A DNA stretch of 64,000 bases from Gloeopeniophorella convolvens (Eukaryota; Basidiomycota; Agaricomycetes; Russulales). The translations under genes and the position numbers were made by a program. A model generated the notes under the pieces. That model saw only the letters and a program-made list of their open reading frames with translations. It was not told where the DNA came from and did not search any database. The stretch is taken from positions 248,001 to 312,000 of the forward strand of contig WTXD01000011.1 of assembly GCA_022496205.1 (NCBI GenBank). Direction: 5' to 3'. Positions 22,967-34,250 of the stretch are shown here, piece after piece (the stretch's first letter is position 1; each line of letters opens with the position of its first letter).

Positions 22967-25295
22967 CTAGTCCTTCAACCTGGCTGGATAAATCAACAAC
23001 GGCAGTTGTGGACCCGCAGTCAGGTTGCTAGCCACATGCGGCCTCCCTACGATCCAATCTCTCCGCATGATCTCATCAGGCTGGATGGCGAGCTCGAACT
23101 CAAACGACCGCACGATGGCGAACAACATAGATTTCATCCTGACCTCCGCGCGCGCATCAGTGGCCATGATTGCGGAGCAGAGCAAAATCTACGCACTCAG
23201 CGAGAGAGAACCGGTAGCCGATGCAAGCATGAGGGCCTGCGAGGAAGGAGAGTGTGTTGCTCCAGATCCCTGGCATTCCAGCGACAGTCTCAGGAAGATT
23301 TTCCCAACGTTCCGGCCTGCCCGAATAGGTCAGTCTCTGGCCCATGCACCACGGCAGAAACGACGTACTTGAACTCTTTCGCGTCCTCCCCCCAGAACTC
23401 TTCCGACCGGTTCAGTTCCCGGATGGGGATTGTGAGGGTGTCGCCCTTCTTGACCCTATGTGTACTCGTTAGCGAGACGGCTCGGATGCGGTGTCGACGG
23501 CAGTATACCTGAGCTCATGCCTCGCGATGCCCTTCTTGTCGAAGAAAGGCTTGCTAAGGGGGATCACAGTGTCGACTACTGCGTCGCGCTGGGTGTTATT
23601 TACCGGCGAATGCAGGCGCAGGGCCTCGCGAAGGACGCAGTCGAGGTACTTGAGGGAGTTGAGCTGGTCCAGCGTCGGCGTGTCTGTGGGGATGCTCAAG
23701 AGTTCCTCGCGGAGCTTCGCCTGGACATCTTTGTGCGCGGCCAGGGCGAACAGCACCCATGTAATGCCCGTGCTATGCACGATCAGTGTTCCGTGCGGCA
23801 TGCCGACTCCATTCAGTGGAAGGCACTTACCCTGTTGTCTCATGGCCAGCAACGAGGAACGTAGGAACCTCTGTGAAGACCCAATGAGCGTCACTCTCGG
23901 ACTGAAAGGAATGGAAAAGGCCAACGGTGCATGATGTCTTTGTCCGACATTCTCTGGTTCTCCGGCATGTCTCCGGCCATGTTCGACTTAATCAGCAGGC
24001 TGAGCAGGTCATGGTCCTGCACGTCCTTCTTCTCGACGACGACCTTGCCATTGACAATGCTCGCTCCCGCAAGCACGGCGGCTTTCTTCTCCGCAATCAT
24101 CTTCGCGGAAATTTGGCGGATGGTGCGCAAACTCTCTGAAATCACACGCGCTCGCTTGGTAGGCTGCAGTGGATCATAAGGACCAGAGGTATATGCGCCG
24201 ACTGGCGTCACTTACGAGGTATCTGAACGGAGGGAAGAAGACTTGGAAGAGGAAGAACAGCGGGTTGGGGAAGCCGAGCATGTTCTGGACTGCTTCGTTG
24301 AGTACGTTCGGCTTATGCTCAGGCGCATGCAACGCATCAAAGTCATAGTTGAAGCCTAGTTTAACCCACGCTGTGTGAAGTCACGCCGGACTTTGTGGGC
24401 ATTCAACGTACCAGCGATAGAGATCATGTCCAGGGATGCTTTGTTCGTCCACTTGAAAGCATCTACCTTCGCCTTGCCGTCTTTACGCGTTGTCTGCGCG
24501 ATCTGAGCCACCCACAGGTCCCGAAGCTGATGGAGACATCAGTGAGGCTCTGGCAAGGTGTAACGCCAAATTTGCACACCTGGTTGGACTTATTGACAAA
24601 CATTTCTGTAAACTTACGGATTTGAAGAGAACCAAAGGCTGGGTTCTGTGCAACATCAATAGGTCATCTTGAACCTAGACGACGACTAATACGCACAATG
24701 ACCCTACGCTGCAGGGAGGGAGTAGTAGATGATTCAGATCGTCCTTCGGACATATGGCCCGCTCAGGGGAGGGGGGCCTACCTGCTGCTTGTGTTGTTCA
24801 CCCTCGACGGAGAGCAGTCCTAGGAGGGAGCGGTAAGACCACAACATAAGCTAACGATACAGATTCGTTACCTTCGCCGAGCAGCTCGCCCAAGGATTGC
24901 CGCACTGTAATGGACTTGTGGAAATCAAAGCTGTGGGACAATATATGGTTGAGACCTTTCGGGTCGGCCATCTGCACCTTCTGAGTCTACGAAAAAGGTA
25001 TTGGCGTTCGTGAGACATCACTGCGAGAGGGGGAGGGACAAACCCCGAAGAATGAGTGGTATCTGAACACGGGGCCATACTGTCTCAACCACTCTTCCTG
25101 CTGGGCAACCGCCTCAAATTCCCTGTCCTCGCGAAAACTGCCAGTAGCCCAAGAGTAACTAGGAGGCCCGGGTAGGTCGCGGAGTGGGGAAGTCGCATTC
25201 CGAATTTTCGAAGAGATTACCCAATACGCGATATATAACACCAGCCCCGCCGTAGCTACGGCCGGTGCGAGATAGAGGTTGGTTAGCAGGCTCAT
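22967..25295 (-). CDS. Cytochrome P450 monooxygenase (tandem copy 2)
   Basis: Paralog of the neighbouring P450 with the same exon plan. The first 48 or so residues ([18 protein letters not shown]... to LRDLPGPP) are identical to copy 1; later exons differ moderately. The I-helix AGHETT is at about 23840. ExxR lies in [11 protein letters not shown] (about 23610). The heme loop [17 protein letters not shown] is at about 23215, followed after an intron by [20 protein letters not shown] and the end [10 protein letters not shown]. Divergence is concentrated in the middle and C-terminal substrate-recognition regions. That, together with an almost unchanged first exon, could mean gene conversion at the 5' end or relaxed selection later in the gene. 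All catalytic signatures are intact. Substrate unknown. Confidence 0.9.
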
Positions 25296-25328
25296 TTTGT
25301 TCTCAGTGACGTTTGCGAGGCGCACCCT

Positions 25329-25335
25329 CTTTATA
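25329..25335 (-). promoter_or_regulatory. TATA box of P450 copy 2
   Basis: TATAAAG on the minus strand, 34 bp upstream of the ATG, at the same position as in copy 1. Confidence 0.45.
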
Positions 25336-25388
25336 TGACACTCCCTGTCGTGGTGTGGGGCCAGTGGGACAGCTCAGGCTGTGGGTAC

Positions 25389-25403
25389 CATTCCGTCGGA
25401 ATG
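25389..25403. promoter_or_regulatory. CCG-T-CGG palindrome upstream of P450 copy 2
   Basis: CATTCCGTCGGAATG keeps 7-bp inverted arms. Compared with copy 1 (CGTTCCGTCGGAACG) one base changed in each arm so that the symmetry is retained. Confidence 0.45.
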
Positions 25404-25741
25404 CACCATCGGTAAGTCTCCGCCGTTAATGACCCGGCGAGACCACGTACCCCCCCGTGGAACCGATCGGCGACGCGGAGAATGTCAAATATAATAAATC
25501 GGCGAGACTTCGCGCGTGCGTGAGCTGGCAAGTTCGTACGACGAATTCCAGCGCGGGACGACGCGACTGGTCCCGGTCATCAGTCACCTGACTTTTTCCG
25601 TCCCCCGTGTGACCGATCCCGATGAAATCTACTGTTATTTTGACAGGTTGCGGAATCCCCACCAAACGCCCGACCAAATCTCCCAGACTACAACCCGGTG
25701 ACTCGGTGGTGCTTGCGGGGCGATCCCACCCGGGTTGTTCT

Positions 25742-26092
25742 GTAGTAACAGTACATATTCGCATCAGAAGCATATTGATTGTTTTGGAATAGTCTCGTTC
25801 ACTTCTCGTTCCCAGCCGTCCACAGAGCGAAACCATCATGGGTTTTACCCTGTGGGGTAACGGGACGATGATCGAAGGGTGTCGATGCTAATTGTTCATC
25901 CATTCTTTGAGTCTGTGTTGGTGCGATCCTGAAAAAAAAGAAGAATATGGTGACCACACACTGTGAACTTCCCGCCGCCCGGCCCTGCAACGCCTGAGAA
26001 CCGAGACTACTTTTGGAGCTGACTTTGTTGGTGAGCTTCTGACCGATACAGTCAAACTGAATCCGAGCTGCACGCTGCTGCAAGTGGCCTTA
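25742..26092. repeat. Dispersed ~350-bp repeat, copy 1
   Basis: It runs from about GTAACAGTACAT to GGCCTTACCATCGACAGC and is nearly identical to 30668-31012 in the same orientation. It includes the hairpin TTACCCTGTGGGGTAA. No terminal repeats or coding signature are visible, so the element class is unknown. Confidence 0.75.
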
Positions 26093-27458
26093 CCATCGAC
26101 AGCAATATACCGACGGTGTGTCGAGACACTGGCGCTACACCAGCAATTCATGGTAGGGAAAGATCGTTCAAGTTCACTTGCATTCGAACAAGTGCTGCCG
26201 CTTGCAGCGTCATTGTTTGCCTTGATACCATGTGTATGCGCCGCGCGGATCAAACCTTGCGTGGAAGTCACGAAGCGGTCAGATTTCGTTAACAGATAGA
26301 TGAGACGTACACGCAACTTGCTTCAGCCAACTTAAGTGTAGTGATGGCATGACGGATGTCCGAGACAGCAAGCTGCAAGGCCGTAGATCAATGCATCAGC
26401 AACGAGGATGAACGTGAGCCCGGCTCAATTGATTATGTAACAGTATTCTTCGACTCTGCACATCAATCTGCACAATTCTCGCGTGCCCCGCCTATCATTT
26501 AGCAACCTGCTGCATCGGCGATCGTAGTCAGTTTATGATCGGGAGGCGATTTGGTTCAGCCGCTCACCATCGCGATATATATACACTGGGCAAAGTAAAA
26601 TTGAGGACGGTCGGGAAAAGTTCCCAGTCAATCAGGAGCCGCCGATCGACCTGCTTACATAGATGCTATTCCGATGACCTCATGACAATCTAATCTCATT
26701 CTATCTGCTGTCTTCTTATCCACTATGTGATTGCGGACGATCGCGATCTCCTGGTCACAATGCTGCCGCAGTGACCACTCTCATACATCTCTGATCTCAG
26801 TTGCCAATACACTACACCCCGCCCATGTTGAATGAACGGCTGATTCGCGGCAAACGCTGCGCGTTTGCGCATCGTACATACAACCTTCTTATACTACTGT
26901 CCGTACTATAATGGAATCGGCTTAATTAAGCGCCGCATAAGCTTAGAAACCACGCGTGCGCGACACCGACGGGGGAGGGGGACATTGTCGAGTGCGTGGA
27001 TGGTTCGGGCACGCGCTGCGCGCGCGATTAACGCGATCTCCGTTCGCAACAGCCCGACGCGACGACTTCTATGCGAGCGATCGGGGGTCTTGAAGGTATC
27101 TACGCTTATCTACGTCTTTTCACCAGCTACGCGTGGCCTTTGAAGAGGCCAGTCCCTATCAGAAGATGGAAACGTTCAATAAACCTGAATCCCGCAGGGA
27201 CGCATCACCCTGGCACGCGCCATGAAGTGGGTCGGTCTTCTGAACACCCATGCAATTTCAATCCCAGCCAGCCTCCACCTCGAGATCTTAGATAGTGTCG
27301 GTTGGCTTCTCCTCACCCGCCGGACTTCGCATGTCGTCTCGCCTTCGACATTCGCTTCATGGGCCCATCAGTTTCATAACTCAGAGGATCTCGGCCCGCG
27401 CAGAGTATAAGTATCCTACTTTCCCCTCAAGAATGCACTCCATCAGCAGGACTTCGCC

Positions 27459-29461
27459 ATGGAAAAGTTGTCTCGAGAGCTCGCACAAAGCGCCCTATTC
27501 ACCGCCCCGTCAGGAAGCCTGGCCTCGGGTGAACGTGCACGCCTTGCCTACTTACGAGCGAAAGCAATCGCAGGGCTATATGGTACGACCCTTTTGACGT
27601 GGTGTGGCCTCTGGAAGCTCACGATGGCGTACAGCATTGACTGCAGAAGACGTTCTCCATCTTTCGCCAAAATTCTGGTCCATGCACGGAGACCCTATCT
27701 CTTGCCTCGATCTTGCTGCGACCACGCTCCTAACCTTGCAGTACAACCTCTGCGCCGGCACAATAGCCACGTTTGCCCACAAGCAACCTTCTGTCAAACC
27801 TGTTCTCAAAAGAGTCTTGGATTTCAGCGTCTCGTACGTTTTAGTGATACTCATTTCGCTTGACATGAACACGTCTCTTAGTGGTCAGTTCTGTCTGACC
27901 GAGCTCGGCCATGGTCTTGATGCCATCCACCTCGAGACTACGGCGACAATGTTGCCCGATGGCAGTTTTCTGCTCAATACGCCATCCGAGGCAGCTGCCA
28001 AGTAAGTTTACCGTTAGGTTCCATATAAGTCGCTCACAGCGTCCCAGGTTCATGCCACCAACAGTACCGGTTGGCATACCCTGCATCGCCGTCGTCTGTG
28101 CGAAACTTCTCGTCAACGGGGATGACTACGGCGTGAGGCCATTCATCGTAGAAATAAATAATGGCACAACCATGGCTCCAGGTGTCATCAGCAAGTGCGT
28201 CTTCCCACTTCGCTTCTATGAACTGTGGGATACTCATCACGTGATAGGTTGCTCCCCCACCGCGGAGGCTCGCGCCCCGTCAACCACTCCCTGACCTACT
28301 TCAGAAACGTACGGCTCCCGCGCACGGCACTCCTTGGGAGCCCAGAGAAGCCCCCAGATGCACGCACAGCCTTCTTCAGCGCGATCTCGCGCGTCGAAAT
28401 TGGGGTGCTCGCGCTCGGCGCCATCACGGCGCCGGCCCTGCGGCTGTCCGCGCACGTCGCGGCGCGCTACAGCCAGCGGCGCACAGTTGTCGGCCCCGAT
28501 GGCGTCCCACGCCAGATCATCTCATTCTCGACGCAGCGCGTGCCTGTTCTGCGCGCGCTCGCGCAGGCGGCCGTCATGCGCGCGTTCCTCGCGCGCACCA
28601 TCGACAGCTTCTGCAAGCCGGGCGTGGACCCGCGCGTGCGCCACGCACTCGCAACGCTGTTCAAGGTCACCTCAACCACGCATGCGCAGGCGGCGAACCT
28701 CGAGCTCAGCGAGCGGTGCGGTGCGCAAGGCCTATTCGGACACAATCAGATCGCGGCGTTGCACGTAAGCCTGCCCGCTACCTGCTGATATCTGTGCCAC
28801 ATACGCTAAAGCTCACTTCCTTATGCAGGTAGACATGCGCGGCATTGCCGTCGCCGAGGGCGACCTCCTCGGCATCTCCATCCGTGCGCCCTTCTGCGCA
28901 CCACTACGGCCCGCGCCGCCCTAACGCACCCCGCCAGGCCTGGCCTCCGAGCTGCTCCTCGGGCGCTACTCCGTCCCGTCAAGCACGCACCCGGACAGCC
29001 TCCTCGCGCAACACGAGGCGGACCTCTTCGCCGGGCTGCGCAAGCAGCTCGCCGCGATGAAGCACCACCGCAGCGCGGCGTACGACCGTGTGATCCTGCC
29101 CGAGTCACTGCCGCTCGTGCAAGCGGTCGGACAGCGCCTGGCGCACGACGCGGCGCGCGCGGCAGGCGTCGACGACACGCTCGTGGAGATGTACGTCGCG
29201 GGGTGCGTGCGCCACGACGAGGCCTGGTACGTCGAGCGCCTCGGCCTCTCGCGCGTGGACGTGCGCGCGATGGAGGGGCGCGCGGCGGAGCGCGTCATGC
29301 CGCGGTTGGAGGAGCACCTTGCGGCACTCGATGTCGAAGCGTATATCACTGCGCCGATTGTGTCGGACGCACGTTGGGCAGCGTTCGTGGATGGCCTGCC
29401 GACGTTCGGGGGTGCGCAGCCTGCTGATACCACGCATACGCTTGAGCTGGCGCGGTTGTGA
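27459..29461 (+). CDS. Acyl-CoA oxidase / dehydrogenase-like flavoenzyme
   Basis: About seven exons. MEKLSRELAQSALFTAPSG is followed by LTAEDVLHLSPKFWSMHGDPI. The middle domain has GQFCLTELGHGLDAIHLETTAT (about 27890), the TELGHG flavin/substrate motif of acyl-CoA oxidases, then GVRPFIVEINNG and SLTYFRNVRLPRTALLG. The helical C-domain includes SRVEIGVLALGAITAPAL, YSQRRTVVGPDG, and GAQGLFGHNQIAALHVDMRGIAVAEGD. The last residues are A-R-L, which fits the peroxisomal PTS1 consensus. That suggests peroxisomal beta-oxidation or a secondary-metabolite acyl-CoA step. The ATG at 27459 has a strong context (CGCCATGGA). An out-of-frame ATG at 27433 overlaps it and could reduce translation. Exon 6/7 is very GC-rich. 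The exact family member is uncertain. Confidence 0.82.
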
Positions 29462-32400
29462 GAGACGGGCCGTGGCTTGGTCGAGGTACGCCGGTGGTCT
29501 AGCAGACAGCTATCCGCGGGCAAGTGAGAACAGTGACCTCGGTGTTGCTGTATCTATTATTCGATCTGGTTCTTTTCGTAATACGTATACTCGAGCACAT
29601 ACTTTTTTTTTTGTCCATTTACGTGCGTCTCGGCGTCCAGAACCCCATGTAGCACGATATTCCGTTCAATCACCCTGACCAATCACGCCCTCCCCATCTT
29701 GTAACCTTCCCTCAGTCTCCGAGCACATCCTATTATCGTCATACCGCAGCTTTCTGGCGGAAGACCCTGCGTGAGACAGAGACCCTGGGATGGCCCAGCG
29801 GGCTTCGGGGATGTGCGGGTGACAGTTACGACTTGGTCCAAGGCTTGGTCAATTATGCTGCCACTCGCAACGCTTTTTTCAGTCGTCCATGCGGTCTCTC
29901 TACGATCTGGAATGCTTCTTACCGGACTACTGCAAGCGACCATATCGCAGGGCTACTGGACGCTCGAACGCGATAGGTCAGTGACCATGATGTCTACCGT
30001 TGCATGTATGACATCTTCCTTCCTCCGAGACGAACGACTTCGATTTTGTAGACGCTTTCGCCGCGGCGAACTCACGAACATGTCTCAGCGGACTTGTCGA
30101 GGAGCAGGGTAATAAACACTTGATACGGTGTGCTATCTACCTGTACCGTTGGCTGTGAGGAAGGAGGCCCACCGCGTTCAAGTCCACCATCAGACCATAC
30201 CCCCAAAGAAACTTCGATCCGGATCCCTTGCCATGACAGTTACACAAGCACGATGCACGGATGAGCCTCGGAAGCACTCAGACCTCAGGCCTCAGGCCTC
30301 AGGAGTTGTGTAAGGACACGTCTGTGGGATGAGCACATGCGGCCTCAATCAATTGAAAAGGACCGGGGCCGAAAGTAGAGGAAAGACAGGCAGCGATAGT
30401 GGTAGTATCGAATGCATTGCACAAGAGGGGGAGTAGAATCCTATGTAAAATCTGCATCTTGCTTCCAGGCATGCCTGTAAATTCCTTCGACTCCGTGACC
30501 GCGAGTCGATGCACTAAGTACGGTATGAAAGTAAGTACTACAGATATTACTTGAAGCTGATCAGCTGAGTTGCACTTGCATGTGGCGCGGATCGCTGACG
30601 AACGTATTGACTAATTAGTAGAGTATAACACCGAAGCTGGCAGCGAGTGCAGATGTGAAGCTATATGTAAGTAACAGTACATGATATCCGCATCAGAAGC
30701 ATATTGATTGTTTTGGAATAGTCTCGTTCACTTCTCGTTCCCAGCCATCCACAGAGCGGAATCATCATGGGTTTTACCCTGTGGGGTAACGAGACGATGA
30801 TCGAAGGGTGTCGATGATGATTGTTTACCCATTTTTCGAGTCTGTGTTGGTGCGATCCTGAAAAAAAGAACATGGTGACCACACACTGTGAACTTCCCGC
30901 CGCCCGGCCCTGCAACGCCTGAGAACCGAGACTACTTTTGGAGCTGACTTTGTTGGTGAGCTTCTGACCGATACGGTCAAACTGAATCCGAGCTGCACGT
31001 GGCCTTACCATCGACAGCGATGTACCGATCCAGGTGCATTCCGACAGTGTGCTATCTATGACAGGGATATTGTAGGAAAATCGTTTTGGTCGCACTTTTG
31101 TGCCGGTCCGCAGTCCTGGGTCGCACCAAGCGAGCCTTGACCGACTTCGACTCATCACTTTTTTGCAACTCTCTCACACTTTTGATGCCTTACTCTATAC
31201 ATATTTTTATTTTGCTGCTTCATATCAAACTTTATATGTTTGGCTCCCGGAACTACCTAAGTATGGTCATGGCTTTGCTTGCAAAGTCTGCCTGGGTATC
31301 GGAAAATAAAGCCCTGCCTTCACCGTAGCACACAGCGGCACACAGTTCAGTCGTAACTCCTTAGTCCAGATCATGTGACCAGCTTTGCCAGGCTTTCACT
31401 TCGCACAACCCGATAACCGGCGACCGGATACCGGTTACCGGTCACGTGTCGCACATTCAATTGGGACTGAGCGCAACTTGAGATTCAGAAGAACAATGCT
31501 CGTTTCTGGAAGGGCACTCGGATTTTATGGGGTGAGGTGTAATAATCATTCTTAGTATATGTACTAGGATTTAGGAGTGATAGTCTCAGCAGCCACAAGT
31601 AACGAGTGCTGCAACCCAGGAGTAACGACTGCACAGTGAGCAGTTACCAAATCGGGATGGGCCAAGACTGTCGGCACCCGCCGGAGTTCGACCCGCCACT
31701 GTGGCAGCATGCTGGGACCCGCGACCCAGCGGCGAATAATATTCCTCGATAACAGCCGTCATAGCTATCGGGACGCTGGCACCATACCAGCCGAGGTGCA
31801 GTTCGAACTTCGAACTTCGACGTGGCGCGTGGCACGTGCGCGTGATCGCGTGGTTATGTAACGACACGTTGTGCATGTACTGGGGTTGCTGCAACACACG
31901 CTTCTGCCCTTCCCAACACCGTCCATCTATCTCCTCTGCGCATTTTGATCGTCCTGTGCACATGGAACCTCAGTCCGAATGGAACGTGCTCATCTTATGA
32001 ATCTGAACACGATTGCGTCCATGCCCATTTTGATTCTTCAAATCATTGGGTGTACATATCAACTTCCGCGCATCGGCACAACTCCACATCCCCTGCACGG
32101 CTGACACCGAGCGCCTGACGCCAATCCCGACACACCCCCCCCCCCCCCCCACGGCGCAGGGCGCAATCAAGAACTTGCTCGACGTCTCCCTGAAGCAAAC
32201 CGCCTGTGCACCGCGCGAGCAGCGCTGCTCTCGCCGCGAGCTGTACCGTATCACATAGCGGCGGTTCGATCAACAGCGCGAAATGGCAGGAACCAGCAGA
32301 TGCCAAAGGTCGGTATCTCCGCGGTGCCAGCCTTTTTCGCGCGACGAAGAGGCTGATTGGCCGGTCGACGTTTGCCGCGATGGTTCGCAACCTTCCGCAA

Positions 32401-33224
32401 CGTCGCGTCACGGAACGCGTGCAGCGCCAGCACGTGTACGATCGCGGCGGAGTTGCCTCCATCGAAGCTCGGTCTATGAACACATCTTCAATTACAGAAT
32501 GACTAACTCCTAGTGCGATCGGCGAATACATATGTAAGATCAGCCAAGGAGACTAATATCTTCGATTCCGAAGGGTCGCGATGCGATAACAACCCAATCG
32601 CCGGCCATGTAGACCTTCATGAGCCCTCAAGATCTCATGCGTTAACGTGCTCACACCACCGTTCTTGTGTTGCTCCTCGCTCTTTTTGAGCTGATCATCC
32701 GCACCCTGCAGTGCGTCGCTTACTGGCTGAGGAACTCCGGCATTTCTTGTCGAAAGTGCGAAGGATGCAGACAATGCTACTTGGATGTCACGACCTGAGC
32801 TGCGTGACAGAGCCCCGATCCTATTATCTTCGTTTACTGTATCTCAGTCCAACAACGAAATGACAATAAATTGCCACAAACGATGCAGCCGCCATGCAAG
32901 CAAAGCTAATCCTGCTACCGCAAAGCGGTACTTCTCGACTCACTACTATCGCTTCTAAGTCACTGTTGGTTGGTACCCACGAGATCCTGGTGTTTCCGAA
33001 GCTTCAGCACTAGGTCAGCGCTTGACAATGGAAACACTTCGACCCACTCTACGTGGGAAGACGGCCTCGCATATGGCCCCAGGGCTGTCTAAGATGGCTA
33101 GTCAAGCAATTAAATAGGGAGAAGGCGCTTTGTAGCGCCTAGCCGGCAGCATGTGATTTTTTGTAGAGCGGTACATGACGTGAGGGCTTGAGAATGGCAT
33201 AGCATATACAAGGACGCGTCAAAC
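29462..33224. other. Gene-poor 3.8-kb region
   Basis: No gene is supported. Visible items are a triple CCTCAGG repeat at about 30283-30303, the second copy of a dispersed repeat (30668-31012), the palindromic cluster ACCGGTTACCGGT near 31435, short TTCGAAC repeats near 31802, and a poly-C run at about 32137-32150. Open frames of 70-160 codons here lack domains. Confidence 0.5.
30668..31012. repeat. Dispersed ~350-bp repeat, copy 2
   Basis: Same orientation and near-identical to 25742-26092. It lacks a short CTGCTGCAA stretch near the right end and has small length changes in its A-run. The flanks differ, consistent with a mobile or duplicated element. Confidence 0.75.
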
Positions 33225-33928
33225 TCATGCACGTCCAGCGCCGGGCACGTTCCGTCGCTCCCTCCGAGGACCACGCTCGGGGAGGGCAATGACAGGGTTT
33301 TCGACCGTGACAGAAATCGACTCGAAGTTCAACGACTTGAGCAGGTCCTGCGTAGATTATGTTAGAATGGCCAATCGTGCGAGGCCGACGGAAATGAAGG
33401 CTGACCTTGGTGTCAGGGTCAACAATAAGACCGCCTGAAGCGGTTGTGTCGAGGGCGGAGACCTCTGGGACGTAGTTGTCCTTCCGCTCACGCTCCTCCT
33501 CCTGGAGCTTGAATGAGATGCCACGAACGGGACCGCGCTGGATACGCTTCATCAAGTGGGTAGTGAAGCCGGAGATCTTGTTACGCAGGCGTTTTGAAGG
33601 GACGACAGCCTATGATGCGCCTTGTCAGATCCCGACTAGGGCGTAGATGATTATGTGAGGACTGACAACTTCATCGATGATACGCTTGTTTGTGTGGAAG
33701 TCGAGGGTAAGGCGAGGGTAGCTAGAAACGACGCGTAAGCACCAGATTCGATATTCCGCTGTCCGACCGTGCGATTCCCTTGCTCGTAGGCGGAAGCTGG
33801 AAGATAGGATGCTCACTACTTCTCAATGAGGACACGAGAAGCCCTCTTGGTGGTCTTGGTGCGAACACGGCCCTGCGCAGAACAGTTCAGCGCGGTTTAC
33901 GCATGTAAGAAATATTGTTTTTGACCAT
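33225..33928 (-). CDS. RPS17: 40S ribosomal protein eS17
   Basis: The first exon is just the ATG (33926-33928), followed by a 53-nt intron (33873-33925). Exon 2 gives [18 protein letters not shown]. The next exons give [19 protein letters not shown], then [20 protein letters not shown] and [25 protein letters not shown], and finally [20 protein letters not shown] with the tail [13 protein letters not shown]. This is eS17 across its full length, about 140 residues. It is a component of the 40S head. It shares a 322-bp divergent promoter with RPS22 and is presumably co-expressed with it. All introns are GT-AG. Confidence 0.95.
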
Positions 33929-34250
33929 GTTGATGAGGTTGCTGGAGAATACGTCGACGGGACTTGGGAGCTGTCGGGGCCGTTGAGAATGTCGGAGGGG
34001 GACAGTGCGAGGCCGCAAAGTGCCGAAGTGGCTGAGGATGAACTGTACAGTTGCAGCCACCGACACCCATCCAATACGCGGCACACGCACATCTGAATCT
34101 CTCCAACGCCGGCGGCCTCCCTCAAGGTGAATAGCTCGTCTTGACTCGTGTCCCTCCGCGGCGCGACACTCGGACGAGCGAGTATGGGCTTACTCCGCTT
34201 TTCTTTACCCGACAGACCTCTCCCATCCCTCTCCATCTCCTCCATTAAAA
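33929..34250. promoter_or_regulatory. Shared divergent promoter of RPS17 and RPS22
   Basis: This is 322 bp between two ribosomal-protein ATGs. Pyrimidine-rich tracts (CTCTCCCATCCCTCTCCATCT) precede the RPS22 ATG on the plus strand, typical of fungal ribosomal protein promoters. No specific operator is claimed. Confidence 0.55.

Larger units (their letters stand above)
25296..27458. other. Intergenic region with dispersed repeat copy
   Basis: This is 2.2 kb between the P450 and acyl-CoA oxidase-like genes. It contains the duplicated P450 promoter (to about 25540), a dispersed repeat copy (25742-26092) and AT-richer sequence with no gene recognised. A TATA-like AGTATAAGTAT near 27400 probably serves the downstream gene. 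Confidence 0.5.

Noticed and set aside
28334..28768. Ser/Arg-rich 144-codon ORF
   Set aside because: An alternate frame of the GC-rich acyl-CoA oxidase-like exon.
29771..30112. 113-codon ORF with a weakly hydrophobic segment
   Set aside because: No homology signature, no supporting splice sites, and low likelihood compared with chance in a 3.8-kb gene-poor region.
32043..32531. 162-codon minus-strand ORF across a poly-C run
   Set aside because: Low-complexity glycine run from poly-C, no domain, and no splice or promoter context.
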